Shown: piece by piece, positions 17,534 through 26,380 of the stretch
How positions within the stretch are numbered: the first letter of the stretch is position 1
Layout: every line of letters begins with the position of its first letter
Assembly (NCBI GenBank): GCA_041500225.1
Contig: JBGQLV010000012.1
Location: 1-45,011 of the forward strand
Direction of reading: 5' to 3'
Length of the DNA stretch: 45,011 nt
Source: 0-14-3-00-41-53 sp041500225
Lineage (GTDB): Bacteria > Nitrospirota > Thermodesulfovibrionia > Thermodesulfovibrionales > SM23-35
Translations under genes and position numbers: made by a program
Notes under the pieces: generated by a model
Database searches by the model: none
What the model was told of the DNA's origin: nothing
Seen by the model: only the letters and a program-made list of their open reading frames with translations

Positions 17534-18850
17534 ATGAATAAGAAGATGACTAAGAAAAGGATAATCCTGATAATGGTTCTTATATTTACTGTCGCCTCAG
17601 CAGGTATTCTTATCGGGAGATGGACCATAAGCAGTGTGGGTGCAGAAGTTGAGGGGTATGAAGAACTAAAGGTCTTTACAGAGGCCATGTCCCTTATCAG
17701 GAAGAACTATGTAGAAGATGTAAAACCAAAGGAGATGATATATAGTGCGATTAAAGGGATGCTTGGCTCCCTCGACCCTCACTCTGGTTTTATGACGCCC
17801 GAGATGTACAAAGAAATGCAGGTGGACACAAAAGGAGAGTTCGGTGGTCTTGGTATTCAGATAGGGATAAAAGAAGGGTTTTTGACAGTAATAGCCCCTA
17901 TAGAGGATACCCCTGCTTACAGGGCCGGCATAAAGGCAGGCGATAAGATAATAAAGATAAACAATGAATTTACGAAAGACATGGGTCTTCATGATGCTGT
18001 CAGTAAAATGAGAGGAGTTCCATCAACGTCTGTCAAATTAACAATACTCAGGGAGGGATGGAAAGAGACAAAGGAATTTACTATAGTACGGGAGGTAATA
18101 AAGATAAAGAGTGTTAAGTCAAAACTCCTCGAAGGTGGTATAGGTTATATAAAGATAACCCAGTTTCAGGAGCAGACAGCAGATGACCTTTCTAATGCAA
18201 TGGAGAAGCTGACGCAGGAAAAGATGAATTCGCTTATACTTGACCTCAGGAACAATCCTGGAGGGCTTCTTAACAGCGCAGTGGATGTCTCAGGCCAGTT
18301 CTTACCAACAGGGAAATTAGTAGTGTATATAAAAGACAAAAAGGGTGAAAGGCAGGAGTATCACAGCGGCAAGAACAAGTCAAATTTCACCATGCCGATG
18401 GTCGTCCTTGTTAATCAGGGCAGTGCAAGTGCTTCAGAAATCGTTGCCGGTGCATTAAAGGACTGGAATAGAGCTGTTATCATCGGTACTCAGACCTTTG
18501 GTAAGGGGTCTGTACAATCAGTGGTTCCGCTCGGTGATGGTTCAGCCATGAGGCTTACAACAGCAAGATATTACACACCAAAGGAGATATCCATACAGTC
18601 AACCGGGATTACGCCTGATATAGTGATAAAACCTGAAGTAAAAGAAGGAGAGAAGGGGCGTCCTGCAATAAGAGAGAAAGATCTCGAGAGACATCTGAAG
18701 AATGGAGAGATAGAGATAGAAGAAAAACCAAAAGAGCCTGATGAGATGATACCCATAGAGTTGGATGAGAAAGAAGATACCCAGCTCCAAAGGGCTGTAG
18801 ACCTTCTAAAGACGTGGAAGGTGTTTAAAGAGCTGCCAAAGGCATCGTAA
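17534..18850 (+). CDS. ctpA: Carboxy-terminal processing protease (S41 family, PDZ-containing)
   Basis: CtpA-type proteases trim C-termini of periplasmic proteins, often in cell-wall control. An N-terminal membrane anchor or signal lies at about 9-30. A PDZ domain (about 98-180) has GGLGIQIGIKEGFLTV. The S41 core has the serine-lysine dyad: Ser299 in QGSASASEIVAGA and Lys324 in FGKGSVQ, 25 residues apart as expected. The acidic tail follows. At 438 aa it is typical. It follows the ftsEX-envC operon, and a murein-remodelling link is plausible but inferred. Confidence 0.93.
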   Translation: MNKKMTKKRIILIMVLIFTVASAGILIGRWTISSVGAEVEGYEELKVFTEAMSLIRKNYVEDVKPKEMIYSAIKGMLGSLDPHSGFMTPEMYKEMQVDTKGEFGGLGIQIGIKEGFLTVIAPIEDTPAYRAGIKAGDKIIKINNEFTKDMGLHDAVSKMRGVPSTSVKLTILREGWKETKEFTIVREVIKIKSVKSKLLEGGIGYIKITQFQEQTADDLSNAMEKLTQEKMNSLILDLRNNPGGLLNSAVDVSGQFLPTGKLVVYIKDKKGERQEYHSGKNKSNFTMPMVVLVNQGSASASEIVAGALKDWNRAVIIGTQTFGKGSVQSVVPLGDGSAMRLTTARYYTPKEISIQSTGITPDIVIKPEVKEGEKGRPAIREKDLERHLKNGEIEIEEKPKEPDEMIPIELDEKEDTQLQRAVDLLKTWKVFKELPKAS

Positions 18851-18853
18851 ATA

Positions 18854-19531
18854 ATGTCCAGAATTATATTTGATATAGAAACAGTTGGAAAAGATTTTGA
18901 ATCTCTTGACAAGGCAACACAGGAATACCTCCTGAAATATGCAGAGACAGAAGATGAAAAAGAGGGGATAAAAGACCGCCTCTCTTTTTACCCTCTGACA
19001 GCCGAGATTGTTACAATAGGGTTACTTAATCCCGATACTCAGAAGGGCATTGTATTTTTTCAGAACACAGGTGATCCGCTACTTCCATTCGAAGAAGATA
19101 ACGTGCGATATGAAACAGGGACAGAGAAGGAGATCCTTAAGAAATTCTGGGACGTCATTAAGGGCCATGACAAATTTATAACCTTTAATGGCAGGGGTTT
19201 TGACTGTCCTTTTATTTTAATACGTTCTGCTGTCCATAAAATAAAGCCAAAAAAAGATTTGATGCCGAATAGATATAATGATACGCATATAGACCTGCTC
19301 GATCAGCTCACGTTTTATGGCGCCTCGCGCAGGAGGTTTAGTCTTGATATGTGGTGCAGGACATTCGGTATAAAAAGCCCTAAAGAAGACGGCATAACAG
19401 GGTATGAGGTTAAAGATATTTTCAAGGCCGGCCGATATCTCGATATTGCGAAATACTGTATAGGAGATCTTAAAGCAACTGCAGAATTACTTTCAATATG
19501 GGAAAACTTTATAAACTTCTCTAACAGGTAA
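18854..19531 (+). CDS. Predicted 3'-5' exonuclease, DEDDy / RNase H-like fold
   Basis: The four acidic residues of the DEDD superfamily are present: Asp7 and Glu9 in IIFDIET, Asp117 in FNGRGFDCPF and Asp205 in YCIGDLKAT. Tyr201, four residues before the last Asp, places it in the DEDDy class, like DNA polymerase B exonuclease domains. At 225 aa it is a stand-alone domain of the PF10108-like group. It likely degrades single-stranded ends; the in vivo substrate is unknown. It lies 3 bp after ctpA and converges on the DUF523 gene. Confidence 0.87.
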   Translation: MSRIIFDIETVGKDFESLDKATQEYLLKYAETEDEKEGIKDRLSFYPLTAEIVTIGLLNPDTQKGIVFFQNTGDPLLPFEEDNVRYETGTEKEILKKFWDVIKGHDKFITFNGRGFDCPFILIRSAVHKIKPKKDLMPNRYNDTHIDLLDQLTFYGASRRRFSLDMWCRTFGIKSPKEDGITGYEVKDIFKAGRYLDIAKYCIGDLKATAELLSIWENFINFSNR

Positions 19532-19560
19532 AAGGACTGACTGTGAGACAGGTTGTTTAC

Positions 19561-20505
19561 CTATACATGATTTCTCAGCATGAGTTCGAGAGGATGCGGG
19601 TTCAAATAATATTGTTTCTTCAAATACGTTTCATCGAATTTCCGGACATAATGCCTGATAAGGGTAATCGGGACGATTAGAGGAATCAGTCCTTTGTGGT
19701 AATTATCTATGACTTCCAGCAATTCCTGCTTTTCGTCTGATGAGAGATGTTTTTTAAAGTGACCCGTTATATGTATTAAAACATTTGTGTTCTTCTTAAC
19801 TGTTGCAATAAGCTGAAGGCCGTGCATCAATATCCTGATATATTCCGAGTGAAGTTCTTCTCTTTTATATTTTTTGGCATTGGCCACCAAACGTCCAAGG
19901 GCACTGAAATGTTTTGGACTGTGGGAGAGGATCAAAAGTTTGTGTTTGGTATGAAAGGCTGCTAAATCCTGAATAGTTCTACCTTTCTTTATGAATTCTT
20001 GCCACCGCTTGTAAACAAAGACTCTCTCTGAAAAGTTCTCTCTTAATTGTGTATCGTGGAGCCTGCCATCATCTATAACGGGGATTAAAGGAAGATGTTT
20101 GATGAAGGACCCTCCAAATATGCCAACACCTCTGCGGCTCAGTATTCCTGATGTGGTTACTTTCACTCCACCTATGCCTGAACTGGGTGATCTGCTTTTG
20201 AATATGAAACCGCAGAGTTTCTCTTGTTCCAGATCTTTTAATCTCTTTTTTGCCCATTTTAAAATGCCCTTAGTATGGTCAATCCCAGTATGAATAGTTA
20301 CAAGGCGCGGAGAATCAGGATCGCCTTCTAAACGCATCACTTCCCTTGGAACAGGAAGACCGTATTCTACTTCGGGACATACAGATACCCATTCGAAATA
20401 CTGCCCGAGGGTTTCTGTTATGTAGCGGTCCAGCTTGTGTCTTCCATCATAACGGACCCTTTCACCGAGAAGACAGCTACTTATTCCGACTTTAACCTTT
20501 CCCAA
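19561..20505 (-). CDS. DUF523 (TudS-like) - DUF1722 fusion protein
   Basis: The N-terminal half (about 1-150) is DUF523, with three conserved cysteines Cys11 (SSCLLG), Cys43 (VCPEVEYGLP) and Cys98 (KLCGFIFKSRSPSSG). These match the ligands of the iron-sulfur cluster in the thiouracil desulfidase TudS of this family. The C-terminal half (about 180-310) is DUF1722, seen in E. coli YbgA, with LMHGLQLIATVKKNTNVL and a DxYHKGLIPLIVP block. Iron-sulfur binding and a desulfidase-like or tRNA/nucleobase role are inference; the DUF1722 role is unknown. 314 aa is usual for the fusion. Confidence 0.88.
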   Translation of the reverse strand: MGKVKVGISSCLLGERVRYDGRHKLDRYITETLGQYFEWVSVCPEVEYGLPVPREVMRLEGDPDSPRLVTIHTGIDHTKGILKWAKKRLKDLEQEKLCGFIFKSRSPSSGIGGVKVTTSGILSRRGVGIFGGSFIKHLPLIPVIDDGRLHDTQLRENFSERVFVYKRWQEFIKKGRTIQDLAAFHTKHKLLILSHSPKHFSALGRLVANAKKYKREELHSEYIRILMHGLQLIATVKKNTNVLIHITGHFKKHLSSDEKQELLEVIDNYHKGLIPLIVPITLIRHYVRKFDETYLKKQYYLNPHPLELMLRNHV

Positions 20506-20544
20506 AATTGTATCAATAATTGTTGGTTGAAATGTCGTGAACTC

Positions 20545-20943
20545 CTATCGTGTGCGGAAAACTGTCAAGTTTTTCAATAAGGGTACCGGTTCACTCTCGT
20601 TTTTGCTCCAGCTATGATAATACTCATCCCACTTATCATCACCGCAAGCATGATGGCATTCATGCTCGTAATCTCTAATGTCTGCCCACTCCCTGAGTAT
20701 GATGGTGTGATAAAAAGGTATATAGTTACCCATCACCTCTACCTTTTTGTTATTGATATTTTGATAGAGAGGTTCTTTGGAAAATAAAAGTAAGGGTTTT
20801 TCAACATTACGACACTCAGGACATTCGCATTTCACTCCTTCCCAGACAAGCATCTCATCTTGTTCAGATATGATAGGAATTGAGCAGGAGATTAGTAGAA
20901 GTGATACAAGAGTAAAACCTGTTTTTTTAATAAATTTAACCAT
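20545..20943 (-). CDS. Small lipoprotein with an HECHH motif
   Basis: A signal sequence ends with lipobox LLISC (Cys20), so it should be lipid-anchored. The mature part has a tight cysteine cluster CECPEC (39-44) and YEHECHHACG with HExxH-type residues His94, Glu95 and His98. HExxH is the zinc-protease signature, but at 132 aa this would be a very small zincin with no obvious third ligand. It may only bind metal. No family is recognised. It is flanked by same-strand genes of unrelated role. Confidence 0.7.
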   Translation of the reverse strand: MVKFIKKTGFTLVSLLLISCSIPIISEQDEMLVWEGVKCECPECRNVEKPLLLFSKEPLYQNINNKKVEVMGNYIPFYHTIILREWADIRDYEHECHHACGDDKWDEYYHSWSKNESEPVPLLKNLTVFRTR

Positions 20944-21025
20944 GGCAGCAATGATTGGCCACCCCCGTGTAACTCACTTTATAATATTACAGTTTCACTT
21001 AACTTATTGACACCCGATTTTGCTT

Positions 21026-22099
21026 TTACAAATAATCGTTGATCCGCTTAAACTCAAACTCATCTGTTTTAAGGACATTGTTAACAAATCTGAAGATAAG
21101 CTTTCTTTGTTCTGATGTAATCTCAGGATAAAAAACAGGGTTTGCAACGACTGCTCCCCTGAAAGCAAAAAAAGGTGCAACAACTTCGTTTATCTCTGTA
21201 TCTCCTGATGCTTTTATATATTCATCAAAAAACAAATTCAATCCTTCTAAATATGCTCCCCTGACATCACCGTGATTCTTAATTGAAAAAAATATGTAAT
21301 TTATTGTAAGCGCTGTTACATCGTCTGCAGGTTCTCCCCACGGGCCCCTGCTACGATCGAGGAGTATGAAATCTACCCCCCCATCTCCCCCCTTGCCAAG
21401 AGGAGGTGAGGGGGGGGCAAACCAGATATTGCCCGGATGAAAATCTCCATGTATCTCTGATAGTCTTTTGTATCTGGGTTTTAATTTATAAATCCAGTCG
21501 ACTGATTTTTTGATTATCGCTGTAATTTCATCATAGCTCAAGGTTCCATCAGGGTATGTATCAAAAACCCCCATCAGACATTCGCCGTGTCCCACAGTAT
21601 CTCTCAATTTTCTCCAGTAAAGTGTTTTTGAATCTTTCTTAACAGAATGAATTTCTGCAAGATATGATGTCATTGCCTTTATCTTTTCGATATCAGAAAT
21701 TTCAAGCCTGTCTTTATAAGAAAATTCAGTTAGATCATTAAAATAATGTCTACCCTCTCCTTTCTCCATCAAAAGATAATATTCTTTCCCGCCGCCAATG
21801 GATTTTATCGAACCGTCCTCCATCTCAGACAGTACATCAACAGCCTTAACATGCCTGGGCAGGTTTTTGTACTCATCAAGGTCAAGAAGGAATACAGACG
21901 CCCTGTCTGAGGGATAGTCATGCCCCAAACCTTCGGAAAGGAGAGTCTTTGCAACATATGATTTAATACCAGCAGGCGTTTTCATTTCTATAAGGAAGCC
22001 TGAGCCCTGGACACCTGAGCCAAGCTTTCTGATATCCACTTGAATTACATCACTGAATTTTTTCAGAAGGTAGGCTTTTAATGCTTTTTCATTGATCAT
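21026..22099 (-). CDS. Aminoglycoside-phosphotransferase (APH)-family small-molecule kinase with a repeat insertion
   Basis: The kinase fold is shown by the catalytic-loop motif LSEIHGDFHPGNIWF (about residues 213-227), then the metal-binding strand LLDRSRGPWGEPADDV. Between them sits APPSPPLGKGGDGGV, encoded by a GC-rich palindromic repeat, lengthening the loop between catalytic and metal motifs. At 357 aa it is somewhat long. APH-family proteins phosphorylate sugars, choline, homoserine or antibiotics; which one cannot be said. Whether the enlarged loop keeps activity is an open question. Confidence 0.8.
   Translation of the reverse strand: MINEKALKAYLLKKFSDVIQVDIRKLGSGVQGSGFLIEMKTPAGIKSYVAKTLLSEGLGHDYPSDRASVFLLDLDEYKNLPRHVKAVDVLSEMEDGSIKSIGGGKEYYLLMEKGEGRHYFNDLTEFSYKDRLEISDIEKIKAMTSYLAEIHSVKKDSKTLYWRKLRDTVGHGECLMGVFDTYPDGTLSYDEITAIIKKSVDWIYKLKPRYKRLSEIHGDFHPGNIWFAPPSPPLGKGGDGGVDFILLDRSRGPWGEPADDVTALTINYIFFSIKNHGDVRGAYLEGLNLFFDEYIKASGDTEINEVVAPFFAFRGAVVANPVFYPEITSEQRKLIFRFVNNVLKTDEFEFKRINDYL
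21374..21419 (-). repeat. GC-rich palindromic repeat inside the APH-family gene
   Basis: CTACCCCCCCATCTCCCCCC with GGAGGTGAGGGGGGGG forms the two arms. It is translated in the same PPxPPLxKGG frame as the copies in folC. Confidence 0.8.
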
Positions 22100-22178
22100 G
22101 GCACAGGGTCTTAGTTTTTCCTGTCATTCCGACTTGTCTGGAATAACACCTAACTCACCAGTTGCATTAAATGATCGA

Positions 22179-22342
22179 GACGGGTAGATGTGATGAAAAA
22201 CGCCAGCCAGCGACACCTTATAGCCCATCAGCTTTGCCAGCCAGCCTCTTTCTAAAAAGCACTTACTGTGAGATTTGCAGTCATGTGTATCATAATAAAA
22301 TTCTGTCGCTTTGCTGGGGTTTTTCAGCATGTCTACCCTGTC
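22179..22342. repeat. Approximately 160-bp element with long imperfect inverted ends (copy 2)
   Basis: The left arm starts GGGTAGATGTGATGAAAAAC and the right arm ends TTTTTCAGCATGTCTACCC; they match at about 28 of 34 positions. Read on the minus strand the whole unit aligns with copy 1 (2677-2837), including CAAAGCGA near one end, GGCTGGCTGGC inside and GTCGCTGGC near the other end. A 68-codon frame is open on the minus strand, but its equivalent in copy 1 is broken. A fragment of the TGTCATTCC repeat lies just left, at about 22120-22145. Confidence 0.7.
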
Positions 22343-22386
22343 TTTCTTGCAATGGCTATGTTAATTGAAATTTATAATAAATATAT

Positions 22387-23319
22387 TCACAATTCCCCGA
22401 AATTGCTTTTATATCTTTCAATAAAATCTTTGTATGTGTACCGATGTTCCTGAGTCCCGTATTTCTCTAATGCATATGCAGCCGCAACAGTTCCCATCTT
22501 TGCGGCAGTTTCAATATCCCTGCCTATAACAATTCCCTTCAGCAGCCCTGCCCTGAAAGCATCACCTGCGCCTGTAGGGTCAACGACATCATGAACTTTT
22601 GCTGCCGGGATACTCACATCAAAATCAGAATTGCTTATGAGAGAACCTTTTTCTCCAAGGGTTGTTATAATAATCTTTGTCAGACCTTTCAGTCTTTTTT
22701 TGTCCATACCCGTTATCTTCATTATCATCTCAAGTTCATAATCATTGGAGATTAACAACATTGAGCCATCGAGCCACTCTCTAAGGGTCTTCCCTTCCCA
22801 TTGTGTGAGAGACTGTCCCGGGTCGCAGATATAATTTATGCCTTTATCCTTGCATGTCTTTGCATATTCGATCATATCCTGAAGGTTTCCCGGGCCAATC
22901 AGGCCAATTGAGTTTTCAGAGTCTGAATTTTTGAACTTATATCCGGACGGATATTTCATTGAACCAGGATTAAATCCTGTTATTTGGTTGTCAGCTTTGT
23001 CGGTTATTATATATGCTCCGGCAGTAAATTCTTCTTTAATTATTTTGATCCCATCTGTAGGAATATTGTTTTTTCCCAGCCAATCAAAATAGATTTGGTA
23101 GTCTTTACCTATAGTTGCAATTATAACCGCCCTCTCATTAAGGAGGCTGAGAGAATAAGCTATGTTTCCGGCAGTACCGCCAAATTTTTCTACCATCCCG
23201 TTAACAGTAAAACATACATTCAGGATGTGTATCTTATCCGGCAGAATGTGGTCTGATAATTTTCCTGGAAAGTCCATGATCCTGTCGTATGCCATTGAAC
23301 CTGAAATATAGATATTCAC
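22387..23319 (-). CDS. PfkB-family kinase, adenosine-kinase-like
   Basis: The PfkB (ribokinase) fold is clear: an N-terminal ISGSMAYDRIMDFPG, the GGTAGNIAYSLSLL block and the C-terminal anion hole DPTGAGDAFRAGLLKG with its catalytic Asp. The order SGSMAYDRIMDFPGKLSDHILPDKIH, and later ISNDYE and YGTQEH, closely resembles the mycobacterial adenosine kinase, as far as memory allows. Adenosine salvage is therefore the preferred role, but a sugar substrate remains possible. 310 aa, cytosolic. Divergence from classic ribokinases is seen at the lid. Confidence 0.85.
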   Translation of the reverse strand: MNIYISGSMAYDRIMDFPGKLSDHILPDKIHILNVCFTVNGMVEKFGGTAGNIAYSLSLLNERAVIIATIGKDYQIYFDWLGKNNIPTDGIKIIKEEFTAGAYIITDKADNQITGFNPGSMKYPSGYKFKNSDSENSIGLIGPGNLQDMIEYAKTCKDKGINYICDPGQSLTQWEGKTLREWLDGSMLLISNDYELEMIMKITGMDKKRLKGLTKIIITTLGEKGSLISNSDFDVSIPAAKVHDVVDPTGAGDAFRAGLLKGIVIGRDIETAAKMGTVAAAYALEKYGTQEHRYTYKDFIERYKSNFGEL

Positions 23320-23397
23320 AATGTCTCCATTATCTTTTGATAAATCATCTTTCCAAAAACTCCTCTAAGATATGCTTCAAAGGTCTGCTATATTTTT

Positions 23398-23958
23398 CTA
23401 TTGCAGTGCCCTGAGTTCACCTTCAATGGAGGCCTTTCGCTGTATGAGGTCTGCTTTTTTCTGCTGGATACCGACCAACTCCTGCTGGAGCGGCTCTGTC
23501 TCCTTCTCTATTTGCCTTAACTGAATAACATTGTAATATTTTTTCCCTCTTTTTTCATTTATTGATGCTACTAACCTGGCCTCCTCTGCTTCTATAGCTC
23601 TAATCTCTGTGCTTACAGCGTCTAAATCAGCCATTAACGCATTCACTCTGGCACTTTTATCATCCACGGGCGCTTGAGACGGGGCAACTGCATCTTCGGG
23701 TCTTTCTTGTTTCTCCTCTTTCTCCTGTCCTTTTGTCTGTAAGTCTTCTTCCAGTGTCTCAGTTCCTTCAATCTTCAGAATATCTTTTTCAGATATAGCC
23801 ATTGACCCTCCGCTGAAATAAACAGTGACCTCACCCCCTTTTTTTTCGTATGAACGGACTCCTGATATTACAGAGCCGTTTTTGAGGTAGATCTTATAAG
23901 CTGCCTCAGAAGAAGCTGGAAGTAGCAGGATTAAAATAACTAAAAGTATTTGTATCAT
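23398..23958 (-). CDS. Secreted hypothetical protein with small beta domain and C-terminal coiled coil
   Basis: A signal peptide (to about residue 19, ending SSEAA) is followed by a short beta-rich segment YKIYLKNGSVISGVRSYEKK that resembles an SH3-like or Sm-like barrel in envelope proteins. A charged linker (about 70-100) and a helical coiled coil (about 102-186) follow. No enzymatic motif is seen. AGGAGG precedes the start, and the gene overlaps the uvrC stop by ATGA, so it is cotranscribed with uvrC without an obvious functional link. Confidence 0.72.
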   Translation of the reverse strand: MIQILLVILILLLPASSEAAYKIYLKNGSVISGVRSYEKKGGEVTVYFSGGSMAISEKDILKIEGTETLEEDLQTKGQEKEEKQERPEDAVAPSQAPVDDKSARVNALMADLDAVSTEIRAIEAEEARLVASINEKRGKKYYNVIQLRQIEKETEPLQQELVGIQQKKADLIQRKASIEGELRALQ

Positions 23959-25739
23959 TTTGTCCTCCTCAATCCATTTAGAAGGTTTTCAGCAACTCTC
24001 TTATTAAAACCTTTAAGCCTGGCTATCTCATCAATGGTAGCATTTCTTATATATTCTATACTACCAAAAACCCTTAAAAGTTCAAGCCTTCGCTTCTTGC
24101 CTATGCCGGGAATTATTTCAAGGGGTGATTGCAAAAGCCCCTTCTCCCTTAACTTCCTGTGATATCCTACAGCAAACCTGTGCGCCTCATCCCTTATTTT
24201 CTTGAGCAGTAAAGATGACGGTCTCCCGTCTTCGAGGTTTATGGAGGTTTTAGATGTTGTCAGGTATGCCCTGTCAGGGTCTTTAGCAATAGCAATTAGC
24301 ATGGGCGGTTCTTTAAATGCTGCTATATTTTTATCCGTAACCTTTTTAGCTATTTCAAGCTGCCCTTTACCTCCATCAATGATAACGAGGTCGGGCAATT
24401 TGCCTTCAAGATTTCTAATGATTCTCTCGATTATCTCTTCCATCATCGAATAATCATTAACCCCTTGAACTGTTTTAATCTTCAGCCTTCTATACATATC
24501 CTTCTCAAATTCACCACCCGACCAGTAAACGAATGCACCTACAGATTCATTTCCTGAGATAGTCGAAACATCAAAAGCACCTATATCCTCGGGAGGTTTT
24601 TCAAACTTCAATCTTTCCTTTAAATCATTTAATAGCTCATGTAGTCCTGGTTCCTTTCTATTTCTGTATGCGTGGAATGCATTCTCCAATGCCATATTAA
24701 TAAGCTCCTTTTTCTTCCCCCTCTTCGGAGACATTATTTTCACAGCAGCTCCTTTCCGCTGACCGAGCCAAATTTCAAGCGGTTTTAATTCTTCAGGCAA
24801 CACCGGTGTCGTGATTTTAGATGGAGGTATAATCTCCTTTGAATAAAACTGTGTAATAAAGGTATGCATTAATTCTTTATCTGAAACATTTTCAATATTC
24901 CTGATGAAAAGATCTTTCGACCCGATCATAATCCCATTTCTTATAAAGAAGATATCAAATGATACTACGCTGCCTTCTCTGTAAAACCCGATTATATCTA
25001 TGTCTCCGAGTTCAGGGGCAACGACTTTCTGTGATTCCCATGCCTTTTCGAGTGCCTTAATTCTGTCCCTTACTTTGGCAGCCTCCTCGAACATCATTTC
25101 CTCTGAGAGTTTTATCATCTTTTTCTCGAGCCCATCGGTCAGCTCTTTTTTCTCACCGTTTAAAAAGAGCCTTATCTCCTCAATGAGTTTCAGATATTCT
25201 TCCCTGCTTATAAGTCCTGCACAGGGTGCAAGACATCTTCCCATCTGATGCTGGATGCATGGCCGCATTGGTTTATCGAATGAATAACGGCAGTTCATTA
25301 TCTGGAAGTTTCTTCTTATAAAGGAAAGGATTTCCCACATGGGGCCTGCCGGTACATAGGGACCAAAATATAATGCGCCATCCTTCTTAATCCTTCTTAC
25401 GACCTCAAGCCTTGGCCACTCTTCATTAACAGTCAGTTTCAGATATGGATAGTTTTTATCATCCCTCAGGATTACATTAAACCTGGGTTTGTATTGTTTT
25501 ATAAGATTTGACTCAAGCACGAAGGCCTCGAGCTCGTTGCCAGTGACGATATAACTAAAATCCCTGACATCTCTCATCATGGCGGTTTTACGGACATCAA
25601 GTCCTGATAACTTCTGGAAGTAACTCCTCAGACGATTCCTGAGGTTTTTTGCCTTGCCTACGTAAAGTATCCGTTCCTTTGCATTTTTAAAAATATAAAC
25701 ACCTGATTTTGAAGGCGCAGAGGAGAGTTTTTCCAGCAT
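23955..25739 (-). CDS. uvrC: Excinuclease ABC subunit C
   Basis: UvrC makes both incisions in nucleotide excision repair. The GIY-YIG nuclease domain is at the N-terminus (GVYIFKN...ILYVGKAKNLRNRL). Four cysteines at 150, 161, 169 and 173 match the spacing of the iron-sulfur cluster described for E. coli UvrC. Next come the UVR helix pair (about 205-240), the RNase H-like endonuclease domain (DVSTISG and VIIDGGKGQL) and the C-terminal helix-hairpin-helix (IPGIGKKRRLELLRVFGS). At 594 aa it is complete. Confidence 0.97.
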   Translation of the reverse strand: MLEKLSSAPSKSGVYIFKNAKERILYVGKAKNLRNRLRSYFQKLSGLDVRKTAMMRDVRDFSYIVTGNELEAFVLESNLIKQYKPRFNVILRDDKNYPYLKLTVNEEWPRLEVVRRIKKDGALYFGPYVPAGPMWEILSFIRRNFQIMNCRYSFDKPMRPCIQHQMGRCLAPCAGLISREEYLKLIEEIRLFLNGEKKELTDGLEKKMIKLSEEMMFEEAAKVRDRIKALEKAWESQKVVAPELGDIDIIGFYREGSVVSFDIFFIRNGIMIGSKDLFIRNIENVSDKELMHTFITQFYSKEIIPPSKITTPVLPEELKPLEIWLGQRKGAAVKIMSPKRGKKKELINMALENAFHAYRNRKEPGLHELLNDLKERLKFEKPPEDIGAFDVSTISGNESVGAFVYWSGGEFEKDMYRRLKIKTVQGVNDYSMMEEIIERIIRNLEGKLPDLVIIDGGKGQLEIAKKVTDKNIAAFKEPPMLIAIAKDPDRAYLTTSKTSINLEDGRPSSLLLKKIRDEAHRFAVGYHRKLREKGLLQSPLEIIPGIGKKRRLELLRVFGSIEYIRNATIDEIARLKGFNKRVAENLLNGLRRTK

Positions 25740-26039
25740 GATTTAATCTTAACAGAGGGATATAAAACGGTCAAATATCCAAGTTCTAATAATATACTTC
25801 TAAGTATAATACCTTAAAGTATATTTATTATTATGGGGTGTTGATTCGGAGTTTATTAATAGACAAAAAAGACAGAAAAGAATTCTTTTGCCTCTTCAGC
25901 AAAATAAGGATTTACAGAGGCAATGATAAAGATGGCAAAAAAGGAAGGGGTTGTACTTTTCAAGGAAGATATGCTTTTAAAGATATAACAAATGTTTAAC
26001 CTTCACTGTTATTTGGTAACATCCACCCACTTAGCCACA
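25740..26039. other. Gene-free stretch upstream of uvrC with an AT-rich stem
   Basis: No coding frame is supported. AATATACTT (25791-25799) pairs with AAGTATATT (25817-25825), extended by AT pairs, and could be a weak hairpin or regulatory palindrome near the uvrC start. The rest shows no recognisable pattern. Confidence 0.5.
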
Positions 26040-26380
26040 GACTGGGAAGAGTTTACCCCGTACCACAGAACGCCCTGTAAGTGAGTGCAGGGATGAATGT
26101 TCTGAACTTCCCCAAAGGGCTGTACCCAAAAGCCACGGACGTAAGTACGTGTTACGGAGTTTACTTCTTATCGATTACTTTATCAAAGACGCACTCTGGA
26201 TGATTTTCATAGGGTGCGAATAACACCTACAATGCCGCATGTATCGAAAGTTGAAACTGTTGATGAGTACCAAGAGAGAGACGCATAAGAATCAGGTAAA
26301 GGGAACGGCGCTTCTTGCCGAGTCAATCTTTAGCGCCTTGTTAAGAGCTAAGATTAATGTAAGAAGCTCTGACGATTCAT
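26040..26380 (+). ncRNA. Candidate large structured RNA (possibly HEARO / IscB omega-RNA-like); strand tentative
   Basis: There is no supported gene between 25740 and 26529, but stems follow one another here. CAGAAC (26066-26071) / GTTCTG (26099-26104) encloses CCCTG (26073-26077) / CAGGG (26088-26092). CCGTA (26058-26062) can close with TACGG (26153-26157) as an outer helix. CGCACTC (26190-26196) / GGGTGCG (26212-26218), GGCGCT (26307-26312) / AGCGCC (26332-26337) and AGAGCT (26344-26349) / AGCTCT (26365-26370) follow. GTAAGTGAG and AACTTCCCC in the loops, and the motif order, remind me of HEARO/omega RNAs, from memory only. No IscB or TnpB gene is adjacent, so it would be an orphan copy. 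From 26381 to 26529 nothing else is seen. Confidence 0.45.

Noticed and set aside
22124..22330. 68-codon minus-strand frame as a real gene
   Set aside because: It coincides with the repeat element at 22179-22342, and the equivalent frame is broken in the other copy. Kept only as a finding.
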